A stretch of DNA of 64,000 nt from Legionella israelensis. Its GTDB lineage: Bacteria > Pseudomonadota > Gammaproteobacteria > Legionellales > Legionellaceae. The translations under genes and the position numbers were made by a program. Below the pieces are notes generated by a model. It was given only the letters and a program-made list of their open reading frames with translations, searched no databases and was not told the DNA's origin. The DNA lies in assembly GCF_004571175.1 (NCBI RefSeq), contig NZ_CP038273.1, positions 1,302,001 through 1,366,000 of the forward strand. Direction: 5' to 3'. Of this stretch, positions 11,406 to 22,163 are shown piece after piece. The number at the start of each line of letters is the position of its first letter. Positions within the stretch are counted from its first letter, which is position 1.

Positions 11406-12068
11406 TTATTCTTTTGGCTTCAGATTGACTAAATCAATTCTGTCCTCGGGCCTGGTCATAAGTTGCTTCAGAATATCCTGGCGTTTTGAACGCAATATTG
11501 TGCGGTGAGCAAGAGTAATAGCAGAAATAATAGCAACCAGTAATATAACGGCAGCCAATTCAAAGGCAAGCACATAATCTGTGTAGAGTACCAAGCCAAG
11601 CTGCTCGGTATTTGAAATTTTTTCTTTATTGACCGTTTCCATGCCTACTGCCGTGTCCATAACCATCTCTGCGGAAGGTGTTATCTGTTGAGACGGCTGT
11701 TGTTCCACTTTTTCTTCAAAGGCATCTGAGGGGATAGCCACCATAAGTAATCCGGCCAAAAAAGCAACCACAATCAGTCCAAAAGGCATATAACGAATTA
11801 AATGACGCTTAACGGATTCTGTTTCAATGTTAAGCATCATGACCACAAATAAAAACAGGGTCATTACGGCGCCAACATAAACCAGAACCAGGATTAAGGC
11901 TAAGAATTCAGCTTCAGCTAATATCCACAATACGGAGCTGGCAAAAAAGGCAAGGACAAGAAACAACACACAACGAACGGGATTGTTTTGGGTTACGGCC
12001 ATAAATGCTGAAAGAACAGTCACCCCGGCAAACACATAAAATACGGCATTGATCAAGAGCTCATTCAT
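11406..12068 (-). CDS. nuoJ: NADH-quinone oxidoreductase subunit J
   Basis: Membrane-arm subunit of complex I with five predicted helices in 220 residues. The conserved third helix region LVLVYVGAVMTLFLFVVMM is clear. A hydrophilic loop of about 60 residues rich in Gln/Glu (about 115-155) separates helices 4 and 5. It lies 11 bp after nuoI. Confidence 0.95.
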   Translation of the reverse strand: MNELLINAVFYVFAGVTVLSAFMAVTQNNPVRCVLFLVLAFFASSVLWILAEAEFLALILVLVYVGAVMTLFLFVVMMLNIETESVKRHLIRYMPFGLIVVAFLAGLLMVAIPSDAFEEKVEQQPSQQITPSAEMVMDTAVGMETVNKEKISNTEQLGLVLYTDYVLAFELAAVILLVAIISAITLAHRTILRSKRQDILKQLMTRPEDRIDLVNLKPKE

Positions 12069-12079
12069 AACTTACCCCG

Positions 12080-12580
12080 TTATCGGTATTTTTCATCGGC
12101 TTTTCTATCGGCGGCCAATTTTGGCTCTATAAGATCGCCCAAAGCCAATAATTTTTCTTTAGTCATTATATTCTGGCCGCGTTCACTAATATGGTAATGA
12201 TGGACTGGAGTTACCACAATGGAATCTACCGGGCATGATTCTTCGCAAAGACCGCAATTAATACATTTAAACATGTCAATATCGTAGCGGGTAGTGCGTC
12301 TTGATCCATCTTCTCGCGGCTCAGACTCAATGGTAATTGCCAATGCAGGACAAACAGCCTCACACAATTTACAAGCTATACAACGTTCTTCACCATTAGG
12401 ATAGCGGCGCAAAGCAAGAAGTCCTCTGAATCGTGGTGATATCGGTGTCTGTTCTTCCGGAAACTGAACAGTAGTTTTCTTTTTAAAGAAATATTTGCCG
12501 GTTACACTCAGTCCAGAAAGCAATTCCAGTAATGTAAAGCTACGTAAATAATGCTTTATGTATCGATATAATTTTTTCAT
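12080..12580 (-). CDS. nuoI: NADH-quinone oxidoreductase subunit I
   Basis: Ferredoxin-like subunit carrying clusters N6a and N6b in the peripheral arm of complex I. The protein has 166 residues, with two CxxCxxCxxxCP motifs visible ([12 protein letters not shown] and [12 protein letters not shown]). The amphipathic N-terminus contains the usual [17 protein letters not shown] segment. It sits between nuoH and nuoJ. Confidence 0.97.
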   Translation of the reverse strand: MKKLYRYIKHYLRSFTLLELLSGLSVTGKYFFKKKTTVQFPEEQTPISPRFRGLLALRRYPNGEERCIACKLCEAVCPALAITIESEPREDGSRRTTRYDIDMFKCINCGLCEESCPVDSIVVTPVHHYHISERGQNIMTKEKLLALGDLIEPKLAADRKADEKYR

Positions 12581-12598
12581 TCATTTCTCGACTATTCG

Positions 12599-13621
12599 TC
12601 AAAACCAGGGTTTTACTTGTGCTACCACCATCAGGGCTGTAACAACGACCCAGACTATGGTCACAGGAATAAGTACTTTCCACCCGAGTCGCATTAACTG
12701 ATCATAACGGTATCGTGGAAAAGTGGCCCTTATCCATAAATAAACAAACAGGAAAAAACTGATTTTTGCCAGCAGCCAAATGAAGCCTGGTACAAAAAAG
12801 AAAATATCCTCCAGCAGTGGAATGCCTTCAACCGGTGAGAGCCACCCGCCTAAAAACATAATGGACATGATGGCTGAAATTAATATCATACTCGCGTATT
12901 CAGAAAGAAAAAACAGGGCAAAACCGATACCTGAATACTCAACATGAAAACCGGCGACGATTTCAGACTCACCTTCCGCCATATCAAATGGAGCACGATT
13001 CGTTTCCGCCACACCTGCTATCCAAAATACGATAAAAAGCGGTAAAAGCGGCAAAAACCACCAGTGCCAAATCCCTCCTTTCTGTGACAAAACAACCTCT
13101 GTCAAATTCATGCTTCCCGCTGCAAGCAAGACACCTACAAAAGCAAAACCCATCGCGATTTCATAAGACACGGTTTGGGCAGCACTGCGAAGAGAGCCAA
13201 ACATGGCATATTTTGAATTGGAAGACCAGCCGGCTATTAACACGCCGTAAACGCCCAATGAACTCATAGCAAAAACATAGAGCACACCAGCATTAATATT
13301 CGATAACACGACGCCTTCCTGAAAAGGAATAACAGCCCATCCTGCAAGAGAGGGGGCCAGAGCGAACAGTGGGGCAATCACGAAAAGATATTTATTTGAA
13401 CGAGTCGGTACAATAATTTCTTTGGTTATCAGTTTAAAAAGATCGGCAAAAGGCTGTAGCAAACCAGCCACACCCACACGATTAGGTCCGATGCGTGTCT
13501 GAATATAACCTATTACCTTACGTTCCGCAAAAGTCAAATAGGCGACGCCGATCAATAATGGAATCACGATAGCAATGATTTTAATGATAATCCATATTAG
13601 TATGCCAATGTCTTGCAGCAT
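12599..13621 (-). CDS. nuoH: NADH-quinone oxidoreductase subunit H
   Basis: Membrane subunit that forms the quinone chamber with NuoB and NuoD. The protein has 340 residues and about eight helices. Signatures are the [19 protein letters not shown] loop and [18 protein letters not shown], whose acidic residues line the E-channel. It lies 12 bp after nuoG. Confidence 0.97.
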   Translation of the reverse strand: MLQDIGILIWIIIKIIAIVIPLLIGVAYLTFAERKVIGYIQTRIGPNRVGVAGLLQPFADLFKLITKEIIVPTRSNKYLFVIAPLFALAPSLAGWAVIPFQEGVVLSNINAGVLYVFAMSSLGVYGVLIAGWSSNSKYAMFGSLRSAAQTVSYEIAMGFAFVGVLLAAGSMNLTEVVLSQKGGIWHWWFLPLLPLFIVFWIAGVAETNRAPFDMAEGESEIVAGFHVEYSGIGFALFFLSEYASMILISAIMSIMFLGGWLSPVEGIPLLEDIFFFVPGFIWLLAKISFFLFVYLWIRATFPRYRYDQLMRLGWKVLIPVTIVWVVVTALMVVAQVKPWF

Positions 13622-13633
13622 GTTCTTACCCGT

Positions 13634-15985
13634 CTAGCGCTTAATGGTTATTCCAGCAAATGAATGCCCCAAATCCACCGTTTCCGGCAAAGCGTTGGCA
13701 ACCCATATTACATCGGGCACAACTCGCTCATCTCGTTTCAGCGGCAATGTTATCTCAATATCTCCTTGAGATACAGTAGCAACATCATCTAATTTCAAGC
13801 GACTTGCCGTCGCAGGGTTAATTCTTATACAAGCTGTCTCAGATGCGGCACATTTCTGCAATGCCTCAGCATGTCGAACCACCTGATCAGAACGATACAA
13901 TGGCCATTCTCCAACTCGAACCAATTTATCTGTGACTTCCGGCAGGCTTTCGGGATAATAAAGCTCATATTTAGGCTCAGATGCCATATCCAGCTTCGTC
14001 TTCACTTCCAATAATATTTCCGCTGTTGATGTATATTCAAACTCAGGACAATGCAAGAGATTTCCCAGGACCCGTAAAATTTTCCACGCCGGCCGTGCTT
14101 CCCCACAAGGCGCCAAAGCCCCATTAGCTGTTTGCCAGACTTTATCTACATTGACATATGTTCCAGAGGTTTCGGCAAATGCGGCCATAGGCAAAATAAC
14201 GTCAGTGTAATCATACATCGACTCATTTTCAAAAGCGGACAGCATGACAACAAATTCCGCTGCTAACATTGATTGTCTGGCATTACAAGGATTTGCAATG
14301 TCATAGGCGGGTTCAAGTCCCATTAAAAAATAACCTTTAAGTCTGGCATCAAGAGCACTTTGAATATCGAGCCCTGCCTCGGCGATTTCTTTTCCCGCTG
14401 CAGTTCTGTGTGGAAGCATACCAGCATACCAGGCTCCAGCACTGTTTGCTCCTGTAGTAAACCGTAGAATTTTTGCTCCACTTAAATGACTGATGGAACT
14501 AATGAGTGTTCTGATCAATGAAGCCTGCGGATGGTTTTCACAAATAGCGCCACTTACAATTACTGCTTTATCCATTTTTAAGGCGGCGGCCATTTCTTCC
14601 GATGTTTTGTCAATTTTGATTCCAATCAGCAATCTTTGCAAAGATTCCGGAAGCTTCTTGATATCATCGGTCAAAGCCAAAGCAAGTCGAGCCAACTGCA
14701 ATGGTATTTCCTGAGGTGCAGTAATCGCTTTGCCGCTTAGTTCGAAATGATAATCATAATCAATGGAATTGATTGCATATATTTTACCGCCATTTCGATA
14801 GGCTTTACGTACTCTGAGACCTGCCAGTGGAATTTCGCGGTCAATATTACAACCCAGCAACAAAACACTATCCTGATGTTCAATTTCTGCATACATAAGG
14901 CTGCTTGTTGGGGTCAAAGGCTGGTTAAATTGATCACGGAAATCAACTTGTTGCAGACGATGGTCGAGATTATTTACCCCAAGTGAGCGCATTAATTTCT
15001 GCAATAAATAAAATTCTTCTAAGGAAGATGAAGGAGAAGCAAAAGCCGCCATTTGTTCAGCGCCATGCTGCTTTGTTATTCTTGCAATTCCCTCAGCCGT
15101 AAATTTTAAGGCTGTTGGCCAGTCTACAGTTTCCCATTGGCCGTTTCGCTTGATTTTAGGCTGAAGTGCTCGCGCACCACTGTTTATACCTAAATAACTG
15201 AATCGGTCTCTATCTGATAACCAGGTTTCATTAATGCTTTCATTTTCTCTGGGAACAACACGCATTAAATGATTTCTTCTGACATGAAGATGTATGTTTG
15301 AACCTAAACAATCGTGTGGAGCAACACCATCATGCTGAGTCATTTCCCAGGCACGGGCAGTAAAACGATAAGGTTTTGACGTCAAAGCCCCCACAGGGCA
15401 AAGATCAATCACATTTCCTGACACTTCAGATGTGATACTGTGCTTAACATAAGTCCCGATTTGCATCTCCTCACCGCGGCCAGTGGCACCGAGTTCACGT
15501 AACCCGGCAACCTCTTGACCAAAACGCACGCAGCGTGTGCAATGAATACACCTTGTCATCTCCGTAGAGATAAGTGGACCCAGATCATCATCTACTACTG
15601 CTCGCTTGCTTTCTTCATATTCGGAAGCATCATGGCCAAAGCCCATGGAAATATCTTGTAATTCACATTCCCCACCTTGATCGCAGATTGGGCAGTCCAA
15701 TGGATGATTAATCAGCAGAAACTCCATGACTGCACGTTGGGAACGAATGGCTTCTTCAGATTTTGTAAATACCTTCATGCCATTAGTGATAGGTGTTGCA
15801 CAAGCCGGAACAGGCTTTCGTCCGTTTTCAACTTCAACCAGACACATACGACAGTTAGCAGCAACCGACAATTTTTTGTGATAACAAAAGCGGGGTATGT
15901 GTATACCGGCATCATCGGCAACTTCTATGATCATTTTGCCGTTTTCTGCTTCTAGTGTTTTACCGTCTATTTCAATGGTGGCCAT
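13634..15985 (-). CDS. nuoG: NADH-quinone oxidoreductase subunit G
   Basis: Largest peripheral-arm subunit of complex I (783 residues). The N-terminal ferredoxin-like 2Fe-2S domain shows CYHKKL, CRMCLVEVE and a following CATP. It is followed by the Cys/His segment HPLDCPICDQGGECELQ and the MTRCIHCTRCVRFG cluster motifs. The remainder resembles a molybdopterin oxidoreductase domain that in this family binds no molybdenum cofactor. It lies 17 bp after nuoF. Confidence 0.96.
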   Translation of the reverse strand: MATIEIDGKTLEAENGKMIIEVADDAGIHIPRFCYHKKLSVAANCRMCLVEVENGRKPVPACATPITNGMKVFTKSEEAIRSQRAVMEFLLINHPLDCPICDQGGECELQDISMGFGHDASEYEESKRAVVDDDLGPLISTEMTRCIHCTRCVRFGQEVAGLRELGATGRGEEMQIGTYVKHSITSEVSGNVIDLCPVGALTSKPYRFTARAWEMTQHDGVAPHDCLGSNIHLHVRRNHLMRVVPRENESINETWLSDRDRFSYLGINSGARALQPKIKRNGQWETVDWPTALKFTAEGIARITKQHGAEQMAAFASPSSSLEEFYLLQKLMRSLGVNNLDHRLQQVDFRDQFNQPLTPTSSLMYAEIEHQDSVLLLGCNIDREIPLAGLRVRKAYRNGGKIYAINSIDYDYHFELSGKAITAPQEIPLQLARLALALTDDIKKLPESLQRLLIGIKIDKTSEEMAAALKMDKAVIVSGAICENHPQASLIRTLISSISHLSGAKILRFTTGANSAGAWYAGMLPHRTAAGKEIAEAGLDIQSALDARLKGYFLMGLEPAYDIANPCNARQSMLAAEFVVMLSAFENESMYDYTDVILPMAAFAETSGTYVNVDKVWQTANGALAPCGEARPAWKILRVLGNLLHCPEFEYTSTAEILLEVKTKLDMASEPKYELYYPESLPEVTDKLVRVGEWPLYRSDQVVRHAEALQKCAASETACIRINPATASRLKLDDVATVSQGDIEITLPLKRDERVVPDVIWVANALPETVDLGHSFAGITIKR

Positions 15986-16002
15986 TGTTTAAACCTTCTC
16001 AA

Positions 16003-17289
16003 TTATGCTGCGACGATCGAGCGTTTATGCTTAACGAAATATTCAAATTCATGATAAAAATGTTTGACGAAGCTTTGTACAGGCCATGCAGCAGCTTCGC
16101 CGAGGGCACATATCGTTCTTCCTTCAATATTGTCTGCGACATTGACCAGCTTTTCTATATCACCAGGCTCCGCCTGTCCCTCCTTAATACGATGAAGCAG
16201 TCGGACCATCCAGCCGGTTCCTTCACGACAAGGTGTACATTGTCCACAGGATTCATCCATATAAAATTCTGAAATGCGACAAAGGGCGTTGACCATACAT
16301 GTGGTTTCATCCATGATGATAACCGCACCCGAGCCTAACCCCGAACCCGCCTTCTGAATGCTGTCATAATCCATGTCCAGTTCCATCATTAGGTCTCCTG
16401 GAAGAACACACATAGACGTTCCGCCGGGAATGACCGCTTTCAACCTACGACCATCCAGCATGCCTCCGGCTAGTTCCAACAAGGCTTTAAAAGGCGTACC
16501 CATAGGAATTTCAAAATTACCTGGTTTATTGACATGACCACTTACACTGAAGCATTTTGCACCGCCATTATTCGGTTTGCCAAGCTCAAGAAACCATTTG
16601 CCGCCTTTTTCCATGATGACAGGAACAGAAGCAAATGTTTCCGTATTGTTAATGGTAGTGGGCTTACCATACAGCCCGTAATTGGCTGGGAATGGTGGTT
16701 TAAAACGTGGCATGCCTTTTTTGCCTTCGAGAGAATTCAATAAAGCTGTCTCCTCTCCACATATATAAGCACCGGCACCTAAATGATTATATAAATCAAA
16801 ATCGACTCCGGAATTTAAAATATTCTTTCCTAACAGTCCCGCCTTGTATGCTTCCTGTATTGCAGCTTCTGTTCGTTGGAAGGGGTGCCAGAACTCACCG
16901 CGAATGTAGTTGTATCCCACGGTTGCTCCCATGACGTAACCAGCAATCGCCATTCCTTCAATAAGCTGATGCGGATTTAAAGTTAAAATTTCCCGATCCT
17001 TGCAGGTCCCTGGCTCACCTTCATCTGAATTGCAGACGACATATTTTTGCCCAGGGGCATTGCGATTCATAAAACTCCATTTCAGACCAGTGGGAAAGCC
17101 CGCCCCGCCTCGACCACGCAAAGCAGAAATTTTCAGTTCCTCAATGATCTGCTGTGGCGGTGTTTTTTCCTTTAGAATTTTCCGCCATGCTGTGTAGCCG
17201 CCAATGCTTTCATAGGCCTTAAGTGTCCAGGACTCAGGCAGATGAAAGGTGCGATAACAGACTTGATTCAGCTCAACCATGACAACCAC
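16003..17289 (-). CDS. nuoF: NADH-quinone oxidoreductase subunit F
   Basis: Binds NADH and FMN and holds cluster N3, the electron entry point of complex I. The protein has 428 residues. The glycine-rich NADH/FMN motif [13 protein letters not shown] is at about 59-71, the FMN region [14 protein letters not shown] follows, and the 4Fe-4S motif [12 protein letters not shown] is near residue 350. The next gene boundary with nuoE is 9 bp. Confidence 0.97.
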   Translation of the reverse strand: MVVMVELNQVCYRTFHLPESWTLKAYESIGGYTAWRKILKEKTPPQQIIEELKISALRGRGGAGFPTGLKWSFMNRNAPGQKYVVCNSDEGEPGTCKDREILTLNPHQLIEGMAIAGYVMGATVGYNYIRGEFWHPFQRTEAAIQEAYKAGLLGKNILNSGVDFDLYNHLGAGAYICGEETALLNSLEGKKGMPRFKPPFPANYGLYGKPTTINNTETFASVPVIMEKGGKWFLELGKPNNGGAKCFSVSGHVNKPGNFEIPMGTPFKALLELAGGMLDGRRLKAVIPGGTSMCVLPGDLMMELDMDYDSIQKAGSGLGSGAVIIMDETTCMVNALCRISEFYMDESCGQCTPCREGTGWMVRLLHRIKEGQAEPGDIEKLVNVADNIEGRTICALGEAAAWPVQSFVKHFYHEFEYFVKHKRSIVAA

Positions 17290-17298
17290 CTATATCAT

Positions 17299-17808
17299 TC
17301 ATTGGTATTGCTCCAATACAGCCTCAATTTTCTCAGGAGTCAGATTTTCATGATAATCCTTGTCCACCTGCATCATGGGTGCATTAACACAAGCACCGAG
17401 GCATTCAACTGAATTAAGCGTGAAACGCCCATCGCTGGTTGTTTCACCTAATTTAATACCCAGCCTTTTCTGCAAATGTTCAACGACTTCGTCAGAATTG
17501 CGAAGAAGACAGGAAATATTCGTACAGACATTAATTGAATGCCGACCAACAGGCTTGATGTGATACATCGAATAAAAAGTAGCAACTTCATATACAGCAA
17601 TCGGTGGCATCTCCAGATATTCAGCTACTGCATTCATCAATTCCTGAGTCAAATGGCCGTATTCATCCTGAACAATCATTAAAGCGCTCATAACAGCCGA
17701 TTGCTTCTCCTCAGCCGGATATTTAGCTATCCAATGATCGATGTTCTTCATAGCTTCTGCAGAAACAAGCTGGTTAAGTAATTTTGCTGAATTCTCAGAC
17801 ATATGCAA
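17299..17808 (-). CDS. nuoE: NADH-quinone oxidoreductase subunit E
   Basis: Thioredoxin-like 2Fe-2S subunit (cluster N1a) of complex I. The protein has 169 residues. The four cluster cysteines lie in CTNISC and CLGACVNAPMM. It is encoded immediately before nuoF, 44 bp after nuoD. Two alternative start codons (Met1 and Met3) are equally possible. Confidence 0.96.
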   Translation of the reverse strand: MHMSENSAKLLNQLVSAEAMKNIDHWIAKYPAEEKQSAVMSALMIVQDEYGHLTQELMNAVAEYLEMPPIAVYEVATFYSMYHIKPVGRHSINVCTNISCLLRNSDEVVEHLQKRLGIKLGETTSDGRFTLNSVECLGACVNAPMMQVDKDYHENLTPEKIEAVLEQYQ

Positions 17809-17852
17809 ACCTTATCTCATTATTACCAGTGCGGGCATGTTGCACCACAACA

Positions 17853-19106
17853 TCAGCGATCAATTTCGCCAAAAACTATATCCTGACTGGCTAATATAGC
17901 CACACCATCTGCGAGCATGTGTCCTCTGGCCATTTCGTCAAAGCCTGCCAAATGAGCAAAGCCGGGGGCTCTGATTTTTAAACGGTAAGGCTTGTTGGCT
18001 CCATCAGATATCAGGTAAATTCCAAACTCCCCCTTAGGGGCCTCAACGGCACTATAAACTTCGCCCTGGGGCAGACAAAACCCTTCGGTAAACAGTTTAA
18101 AATGATGAATCAAAGCTTCCATATCATGCTTCATGACTTCACGACGTGGAGGTGTGATTTTATAGTCATGCAAACGAACGGAACCTGGATTATTTTTCAG
18201 CCACTTCACACATTGGCGGATAATTTTGTTGGACTGACGCATTTCCTCCACTCTGACAAGATAGCGGTCATAACAGTCACCGGTTTTACCCACTGGAATA
18301 TCAAAATCTACTTGATCATAAGCCGCGTAAGGTTGTTTTTTCCTTAAGTCCCAGGCCACTCCGGAAGCCCGCAACATCGGACCGGTAAACCCCATTTGAA
18401 GCGCTTCTTCCGCTGAAACAACTCCTATATCCACTGTTCTTTGTTTCCAGATACGATTATCCGTTAACAGAGTTTCATATTCGTCCACACGAGCAGGAAA
18501 ACGTTCCGTAAAAGACCAGATAAAATCGAGCAAGCTTCCCTCTCTTGTCTCGTTCATTTTTTCTACTTCTCTTTCATTATGCCAGCGAGAGGGTGTGTAT
18601 TTGGGCATGCTGTCTGGAAGATCTCGTGCCACACCGCCTGGTCGATAGTAGGTGGCATGCATTCTGGCGCCAGAAACCGCTTCGTAACAATCAAATAAAT
18701 CTTCACGTTCTCTGAAACAATATAGAAATACTGTCATAGCACCAATGTCCAAAGAGCAAGCACCAAGCCACAGGAGATGATTGAGCAGACGCGTGATTTC
18801 ATCAAACATGGTACGAATATAGCGTGCTCGAATTGGGATTTCTATACCCAGAAGTTTTTCAATGGCCATCACGTAAGCATGTTCATTGCACATCATCGAC
18901 ACGTAATCCAGCCGATCCATATAGCCAATACTTTGTATATATGGCTTGGTTTCAGCCAGTTTTTCAGTTGCGCGATGCAATAAGCCAATATGCGGATCAG
19001 AACGTACGATGGTTTCGCCTTCCAGTTCCATGACCAGCCGAAGAACGCCATGGGCTGCAGGATGCTGAGGTCCAAAGTTCAATGTATAATTTTTTAGCTC
19101 TAGCAT
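17853..19106 (-). CDS. nuoD: NADH-quinone oxidoreductase subunit D
   Basis: 49-kDa-type subunit that forms the quinone site of complex I with NuoB. The protein has 417 residues and is not fused to NuoC, unlike E. coli. The N-terminal [19 protein letters not shown] signature with the quinone-site His is clear. The C-terminal end DIVFGEIDR is the conserved terminus of the family. Its ATG shares one base with the nuoC stop (TAATG), implying coupled translation. Confidence 0.97.
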   Translation of the reverse strand: MLELKNYTLNFGPQHPAAHGVLRLVMELEGETIVRSDPHIGLLHRATEKLAETKPYIQSIGYMDRLDYVSMMCNEHAYVMAIEKLLGIEIPIRARYIRTMFDEITRLLNHLLWLGACSLDIGAMTVFLYCFREREDLFDCYEAVSGARMHATYYRPGGVARDLPDSMPKYTPSRWHNEREVEKMNETREGSLLDFIWSFTERFPARVDEYETLLTDNRIWKQRTVDIGVVSAEEALQMGFTGPMLRASGVAWDLRKKQPYAAYDQVDFDIPVGKTGDCYDRYLVRVEEMRQSNKIIRQCVKWLKNNPGSVRLHDYKITPPRREVMKHDMEALIHHFKLFTEGFCLPQGEVYSAVEAPKGEFGIYLISDGANKPYRLKIRAPGFAHLAGFDEMARGHMLADGVAILASQDIVFGEIDR

Positions 19107-19783
19107 TACTCGTTCTCCTGAGTTTCGATATAACGGTTATCGTTACGAATGACCTTAGGCACGAGAATTCTTGGTTCAATATCTACTGGCTCATAGATAA
19201 CTTTTTTCAATTTTGCGTCATAACGCATTTCCACATGACCACTTAAGGGAAAATCCTTGCGAAAAGGATGACCTATAAAACCGTAATCGGTAAGTATTCG
19301 CCTTAAATCGGGATGATTGTCAAATAAAATTCCATATAAATCATAAGCTTCCCTTTCAAACCAGTTCGCAGCCTTCCAAATATGATGAACTGAGGGAACA
19401 ATAAGATGATCTTCCTCCACAAATAATCTGACTCTTAAACGATGATTTTTAACGGTTGACAGTAAGTGATAAACCACAGCGAATCTGGGCTTGGATAAAG
19501 CGTAAGCTTTGGCTTCCTGTTTTTCAACTGCTCTGGAGAAGCCACTCTCCGTCGCGCTTTCCGTTTCCCAGTCGTATTCGCCGTAAAGTAAATAATCCAC
19601 AGCACATATATCAATTAATTGATCAAAAACAAAATGGGGATGATCCCTGAGTTGAATCATGAAATTTAACAAATTATCGGCATCACATTCTGCAGTCACT
19701 TCATCATTTGCAGGAACAATTGCGGATAATTGGGTTAAAAACTCACTTTGTAAATGCTTAACCAAATGCTCTTGTTTTGTCAT
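19106..19783 (-). CDS. nuoC: NADH-quinone oxidoreductase subunit C
   Basis: 30-kDa-type peripheral subunit of complex I. The protein has 225 residues. The family signature is visible at about 135-170: [20 protein letters not shown], then [15 protein letters not shown]. It is a separate gene from nuoD, the alphaproteobacterial/Legionella arrangement rather than the nuoCD fusion of enterobacteria. It lies 18 bp after nuoB. Confidence 0.96.
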   Translation of the reverse strand: MTKQEHLVKHLQSEFLTQLSAIVPANDEVTAECDADNLLNFMIQLRDHPHFVFDQLIDICAVDYLLYGEYDWETESATESGFSRAVEKQEAKAYALSKPRFAVVYHLLSTVKNHRLRVRLFVEEDHLIVPSVHHIWKAANWFEREAYDLYGILFDNHPDLRRILTDYGFIGHPFRKDFPLSGHVEMRYDAKLKKVIYEPVDIEPRILVPKVIRNDNRYIETQENE

Positions 19784-19801
19784 CTATTACGCACCTAACC
19801 G

Positions 19802-20278
19802 TTAACCTTCCAGGAGGTTTTTATTTCTGATTTTATTTTGCAGCTGAATGATCCCATACAATAAAGCCTCAGCTGTTGGAGGGCAACCTGGCACATAGAC
19901 ATCCACAGGAACAATACGATCACAGCCTCTGACTACGGAATAAGAATAGTGATAATAACCACCTCCATTAGCACAGGATCCCATTGAAATGACCCATCTT
20001 GGCTCAGGCATTTGATCATAAACCCTTCGAAGTGGTGGAGCCATTTTATTACACAAGGTTCCCGCTACAATCATGACATCAGATTGTCTTGGACTGGGTC
20101 TGAATATAACCCCGAAGCGATCCAAATCATATCGAGCTGCGCCTACATGCATCATTTCGACTGCACAACAGGCTAACCCGAAAGTCATTGGCCACATCGA
20201 GCCGCTTCTCGCCCATCCGACAAGTTTTTCAACGGATGTCGTAACAAAACCACTTTTTTGCAATTCTGCAACAGCCAT
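19802..20278 (-). CDS. nuoB: NADH-quinone oxidoreductase subunit B
   Basis: Holds cluster N2, the last Fe-S centre before quinone. The protein has 158 residues. The tandem cysteines in [10 protein letters not shown] and two further ligands in [10 protein letters not shown] and [13 protein letters not shown] are all present. It lies 47 bp downstream of nuoA. Confidence 0.97.
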   Translation of the reverse strand: MAVAELQKSGFVTTSVEKLVGWARSGSMWPMTFGLACCAVEMMHVGAARYDLDRFGVIFRPSPRQSDVMIVAGTLCNKMAPPLRRVYDQMPEPRWVISMGSCANGGGYYHYSYSVVRGCDRIVPVDVYVPGCPPTAEALLYGIIQLQNKIRNKNLLEG

Positions 20279-20325
20279 AACCAGCCTCTAAGAAATCAAA
20301 CCATTTAACGTTTTTGTCAGCAAGA

Positions 20326-20682
20326 TTATTCCCACTCCAAGGCACCTCGTTTCCATTCATAAATAAAGCCTATCACAAGAAGCCCTAAGAATAACATCAT
20401 CGCGGAAAAGCCAAACCAGCCGATCTTACGCAATGCTAATGCCCAAGGGAAGAAAAATGCTGTCTCTAAATCGAAAATAATAAAAAGCAAAGCAACCAAG
20501 TAAAATCGCACATCAAAAGGCATTCGTGCATCTTCATACGCTCCAAAACCACATTCATAAGGGGCGTTTTTGGCCGCATCGGGGTTGTGTTTGGCCAGCA
20601 TTGAGCCGCCACCCAACATAAGCAGGCCCAGAGCCAATGCAATGAGAATAAAAACAAGAACAGGTAAATATTGAGATAACAT
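20326..20682 (-). CDS. nuoA: NADH-quinone oxidoreductase subunit A
   Basis: Three-helix membrane subunit at the junction of the two arms of complex I. The protein has 118 residues. The conserved loop [20 protein letters not shown] and the helix [17 protein letters not shown] are diagnostic. It is the first gene of the nuo operon and starts only 23 bp after the tRNA-Leu gene, so the tRNA and operon are probably co-transcribed and the tRNA cleaved out. Confidence 0.97.
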   Translation of the reverse strand: MLSQYLPVLVFILIALALGLLMLGGGSMLAKHNPDAAKNAPYECGFGAYEDARMPFDVRFYLVALLFIIFDLETAFFFPWALALRKIGWFGFSAMMLFLGLLVIGFIYEWKRGALEWE

Positions 20683-20705
20683 TTGCCACCTTATTCATTT
20701 TTAAA

Positions 20706-20791
20706 TGGTGCCGAAGGCCGGACTCGAACCGGCACAGCATTACGCCACCGCCCCCTCAAGACGGCGTGTCTACCAATTCCACCACTTCGGC
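20706..20791 (-). tRNA. leuU: tRNA-Leu (anticodon GAG)
   Basis: An 86-nt class II tRNA with encoded CCA. The acceptor stem GCCGAAG/CTTCGGC is perfect, the anticodon loop TTGAGGG gives anticodon GAG, and there is a long variable arm as expected for leucine. E. coli leuU has the same anticodon and the same position between secG and the metY-rimP cluster. Confidence 0.95.
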
Positions 20792-20850
20792 AATGTTTTA
20801 GGGCTTGTTAAATCTTCACTCGGCTGGCGAAGGTGTCACAAAACCTGAAA

Positions 20851-21177
20851 TTAATTGTTATTGTTGTCACTGTCAACCGGTACAGGAATAGTGTCCGCAG
20901 GAGTACTGGTTTGTTGAGGAACAGCCTGTTGCTCCACCTGATGATAGCGTGTGGCCACCATATAGGATAGGGTCAAACTGGTGACAAAAAAAATCATCGC
21001 CAGAGCACCTGTTAACTTGAACAGAAATCCTCCTGTGCCGTGGCTGCCAAAAACTGTATTGGAAGCTCCAGAACCGAATGCAGCGCCGATCTCTGCACCT
21101 TTGCCATGCTGGATAAGCACAAGAGCAATTAAGGCGATTGCTACCAATACATGAGTCATTAATATCAATTGATACAT
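20851..21177 (-). CDS. secG: Preprotein translocase subunit SecG
   Basis: Auxiliary subunit of the SecYEG channel in the inner membrane. The protein has 108 residues with two hydrophobic helices. The core [20 protein letters not shown] between the helices is the SecG signature, and a Pro/Thr/Asp-rich tail follows. Its start overlaps the tpiA stop by 13 bp, implying co-translation. tRNA-Leu follows 59 bp downstream. Confidence 0.96.
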   Translation of the reverse strand: MYQLILMTHVLVAIALIALVLIQHGKGAEIGAAFGSGASNTVFGSHGTGGFLFKLTGALAMIFFVTSLTLSYMVATRYHQVEQQAVPQQTSTPADTIPVPVDSDNNNN

Positions 21178-21914
21178 TTCACAATTTCCACAAATTTTTC
21201 TGCATTTAATGATGCACCACCCACAAGGCCACCATCAATATCTGGCATTGCAAACAATCCCTGAGCATTTTGCTCATTCAAACTACCACCATACAAAATC
21301 GGCAACTGAACTGCATCTTCTGTATTTAATTCAGAAATAAGTTTTCTGATGAAATGGTGTACTTCCTGTGCCTGTTCCGGCGTAGCCGTTTTACCTGTAC
21401 CGATTGCCCAAACCGGCTCATAAGCCACTATGGCACTTTTAAAACAATGATTATTATTTTTTGCAACAGCCAGGATCTGTTTGGCAATAACCTCTTCTGT
21501 TTGTTGAAGTTCACGCTCTTTGAGCGTTTCTCCCACACAAAGAACAGGTATCATATCATGTTCTTTCACGTGGTGGAATTTCTGAGCAACAAAATTTTCA
21601 TCTTCATTAAACAAATGGCGTCTTTCCGAATGCCCCACCAGCACGTGCCGACATTGAAAATCCTTTAACATTGATGCCGATATTTCTCCAGTATAAGCTC
21701 CACAATCGGCAGGATAGACGTTTTGCGCGCCTATGAAAATCGGACTGTCTGCCAAAATACGATGGATCATCTCCAGATAAAGAGACGGCGGAAAAACAAT
21801 ACAAGTCACCTCCATTAATTCACTTAATTCTGCTTTCAAGCATTCGCTTAGATGGGACAGTTGCTGGCTTTGGCCGTTCATTTTCCAGTTTCCAGCTATT
21901 ATTTTTTGTCTCAT
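21165..21914 (-). CDS. tpiA: Triosephosphate isomerase
   Basis: Interconverts dihydroxyacetone phosphate and glyceraldehyde 3-phosphate in glycolysis/gluconeogenesis. The protein has 249 residues when started at [14 protein letters not shown]; an in-frame upstream Met at 21995 would add 27 residues with no homology to the family. The catalytic Lys lies in GNWKMNG, the catalytic His in LVGHSERR, the catalytic Glu in [15 protein letters not shown], and the phosphate loop is GGSLN. It sits between secG and the divergent coiled-coil gene. Confidence 0.96.
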   Translation of the reverse strand: MRQKIIAGNWKMNGQSQQLSHLSECLKAELSELMEVTCIVFPPSLYLEMIHRILADSPIFIGAQNVYPADCGAYTGEISASMLKDFQCRHVLVGHSERRHLFNEDENFVAQKFHHVKEHDMIPVLCVGETLKERELQQTEEVIAKQILAVAKNNNHCFKSAIVAYEPVWAIGTGKTATPEQAQEVHHFIRKLISELNTEDAVQLPILYGGSLNEQNAQGLFAMPDIDGGLVGGASLNAEKFVEIVKCIN

Positions 21915-21995
21915 GAGTTTTCTGTCTCTGCTTCTCGCTTTCTTTGCAGCGGAATATACCGAATCCCAGAGAAGATGTGTAGTGCTCAGTTGCAT

Positions 21996-22018
21996 TTTTA
22001 TAAATTAAATTTATAAAA
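21996..22018. repeat. AT-only inverted repeat in tpiA/coiled-coil gene divergent region
   Basis: A perfect 9-bp inverted repeat (TTTTATAAA, 5-nt spacer, TTTATAAAA) lies between the divergent tpiA and the 790-residue coiled-coil gene. It could be a binding site or simply a -10-rich AT tract. No function is demonstrated by sequence alone. Confidence 0.4.
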
Positions 22019-22163
22019 GCGAAACTTTATGATATTTATTGAACGAGCAATACCATTAAATGCCAAAAAACGAATACTGGACTTTACCAGTACAATTTTC
22101 TCTTGTGATCCTTTGACAATTGGATAAAATCAAACAAATGGGCATTACAGGGAGAATAGGGAC

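Noticed and set aside
21565-21585. parS-like TTTCACGTGG near 21567
   Set aside because: Only the core CACGTG matches; the flanking arms do not form the 16-bp parS palindrome and it lies within the tpiA coding sequence. No better parS was found by eye near parAB.
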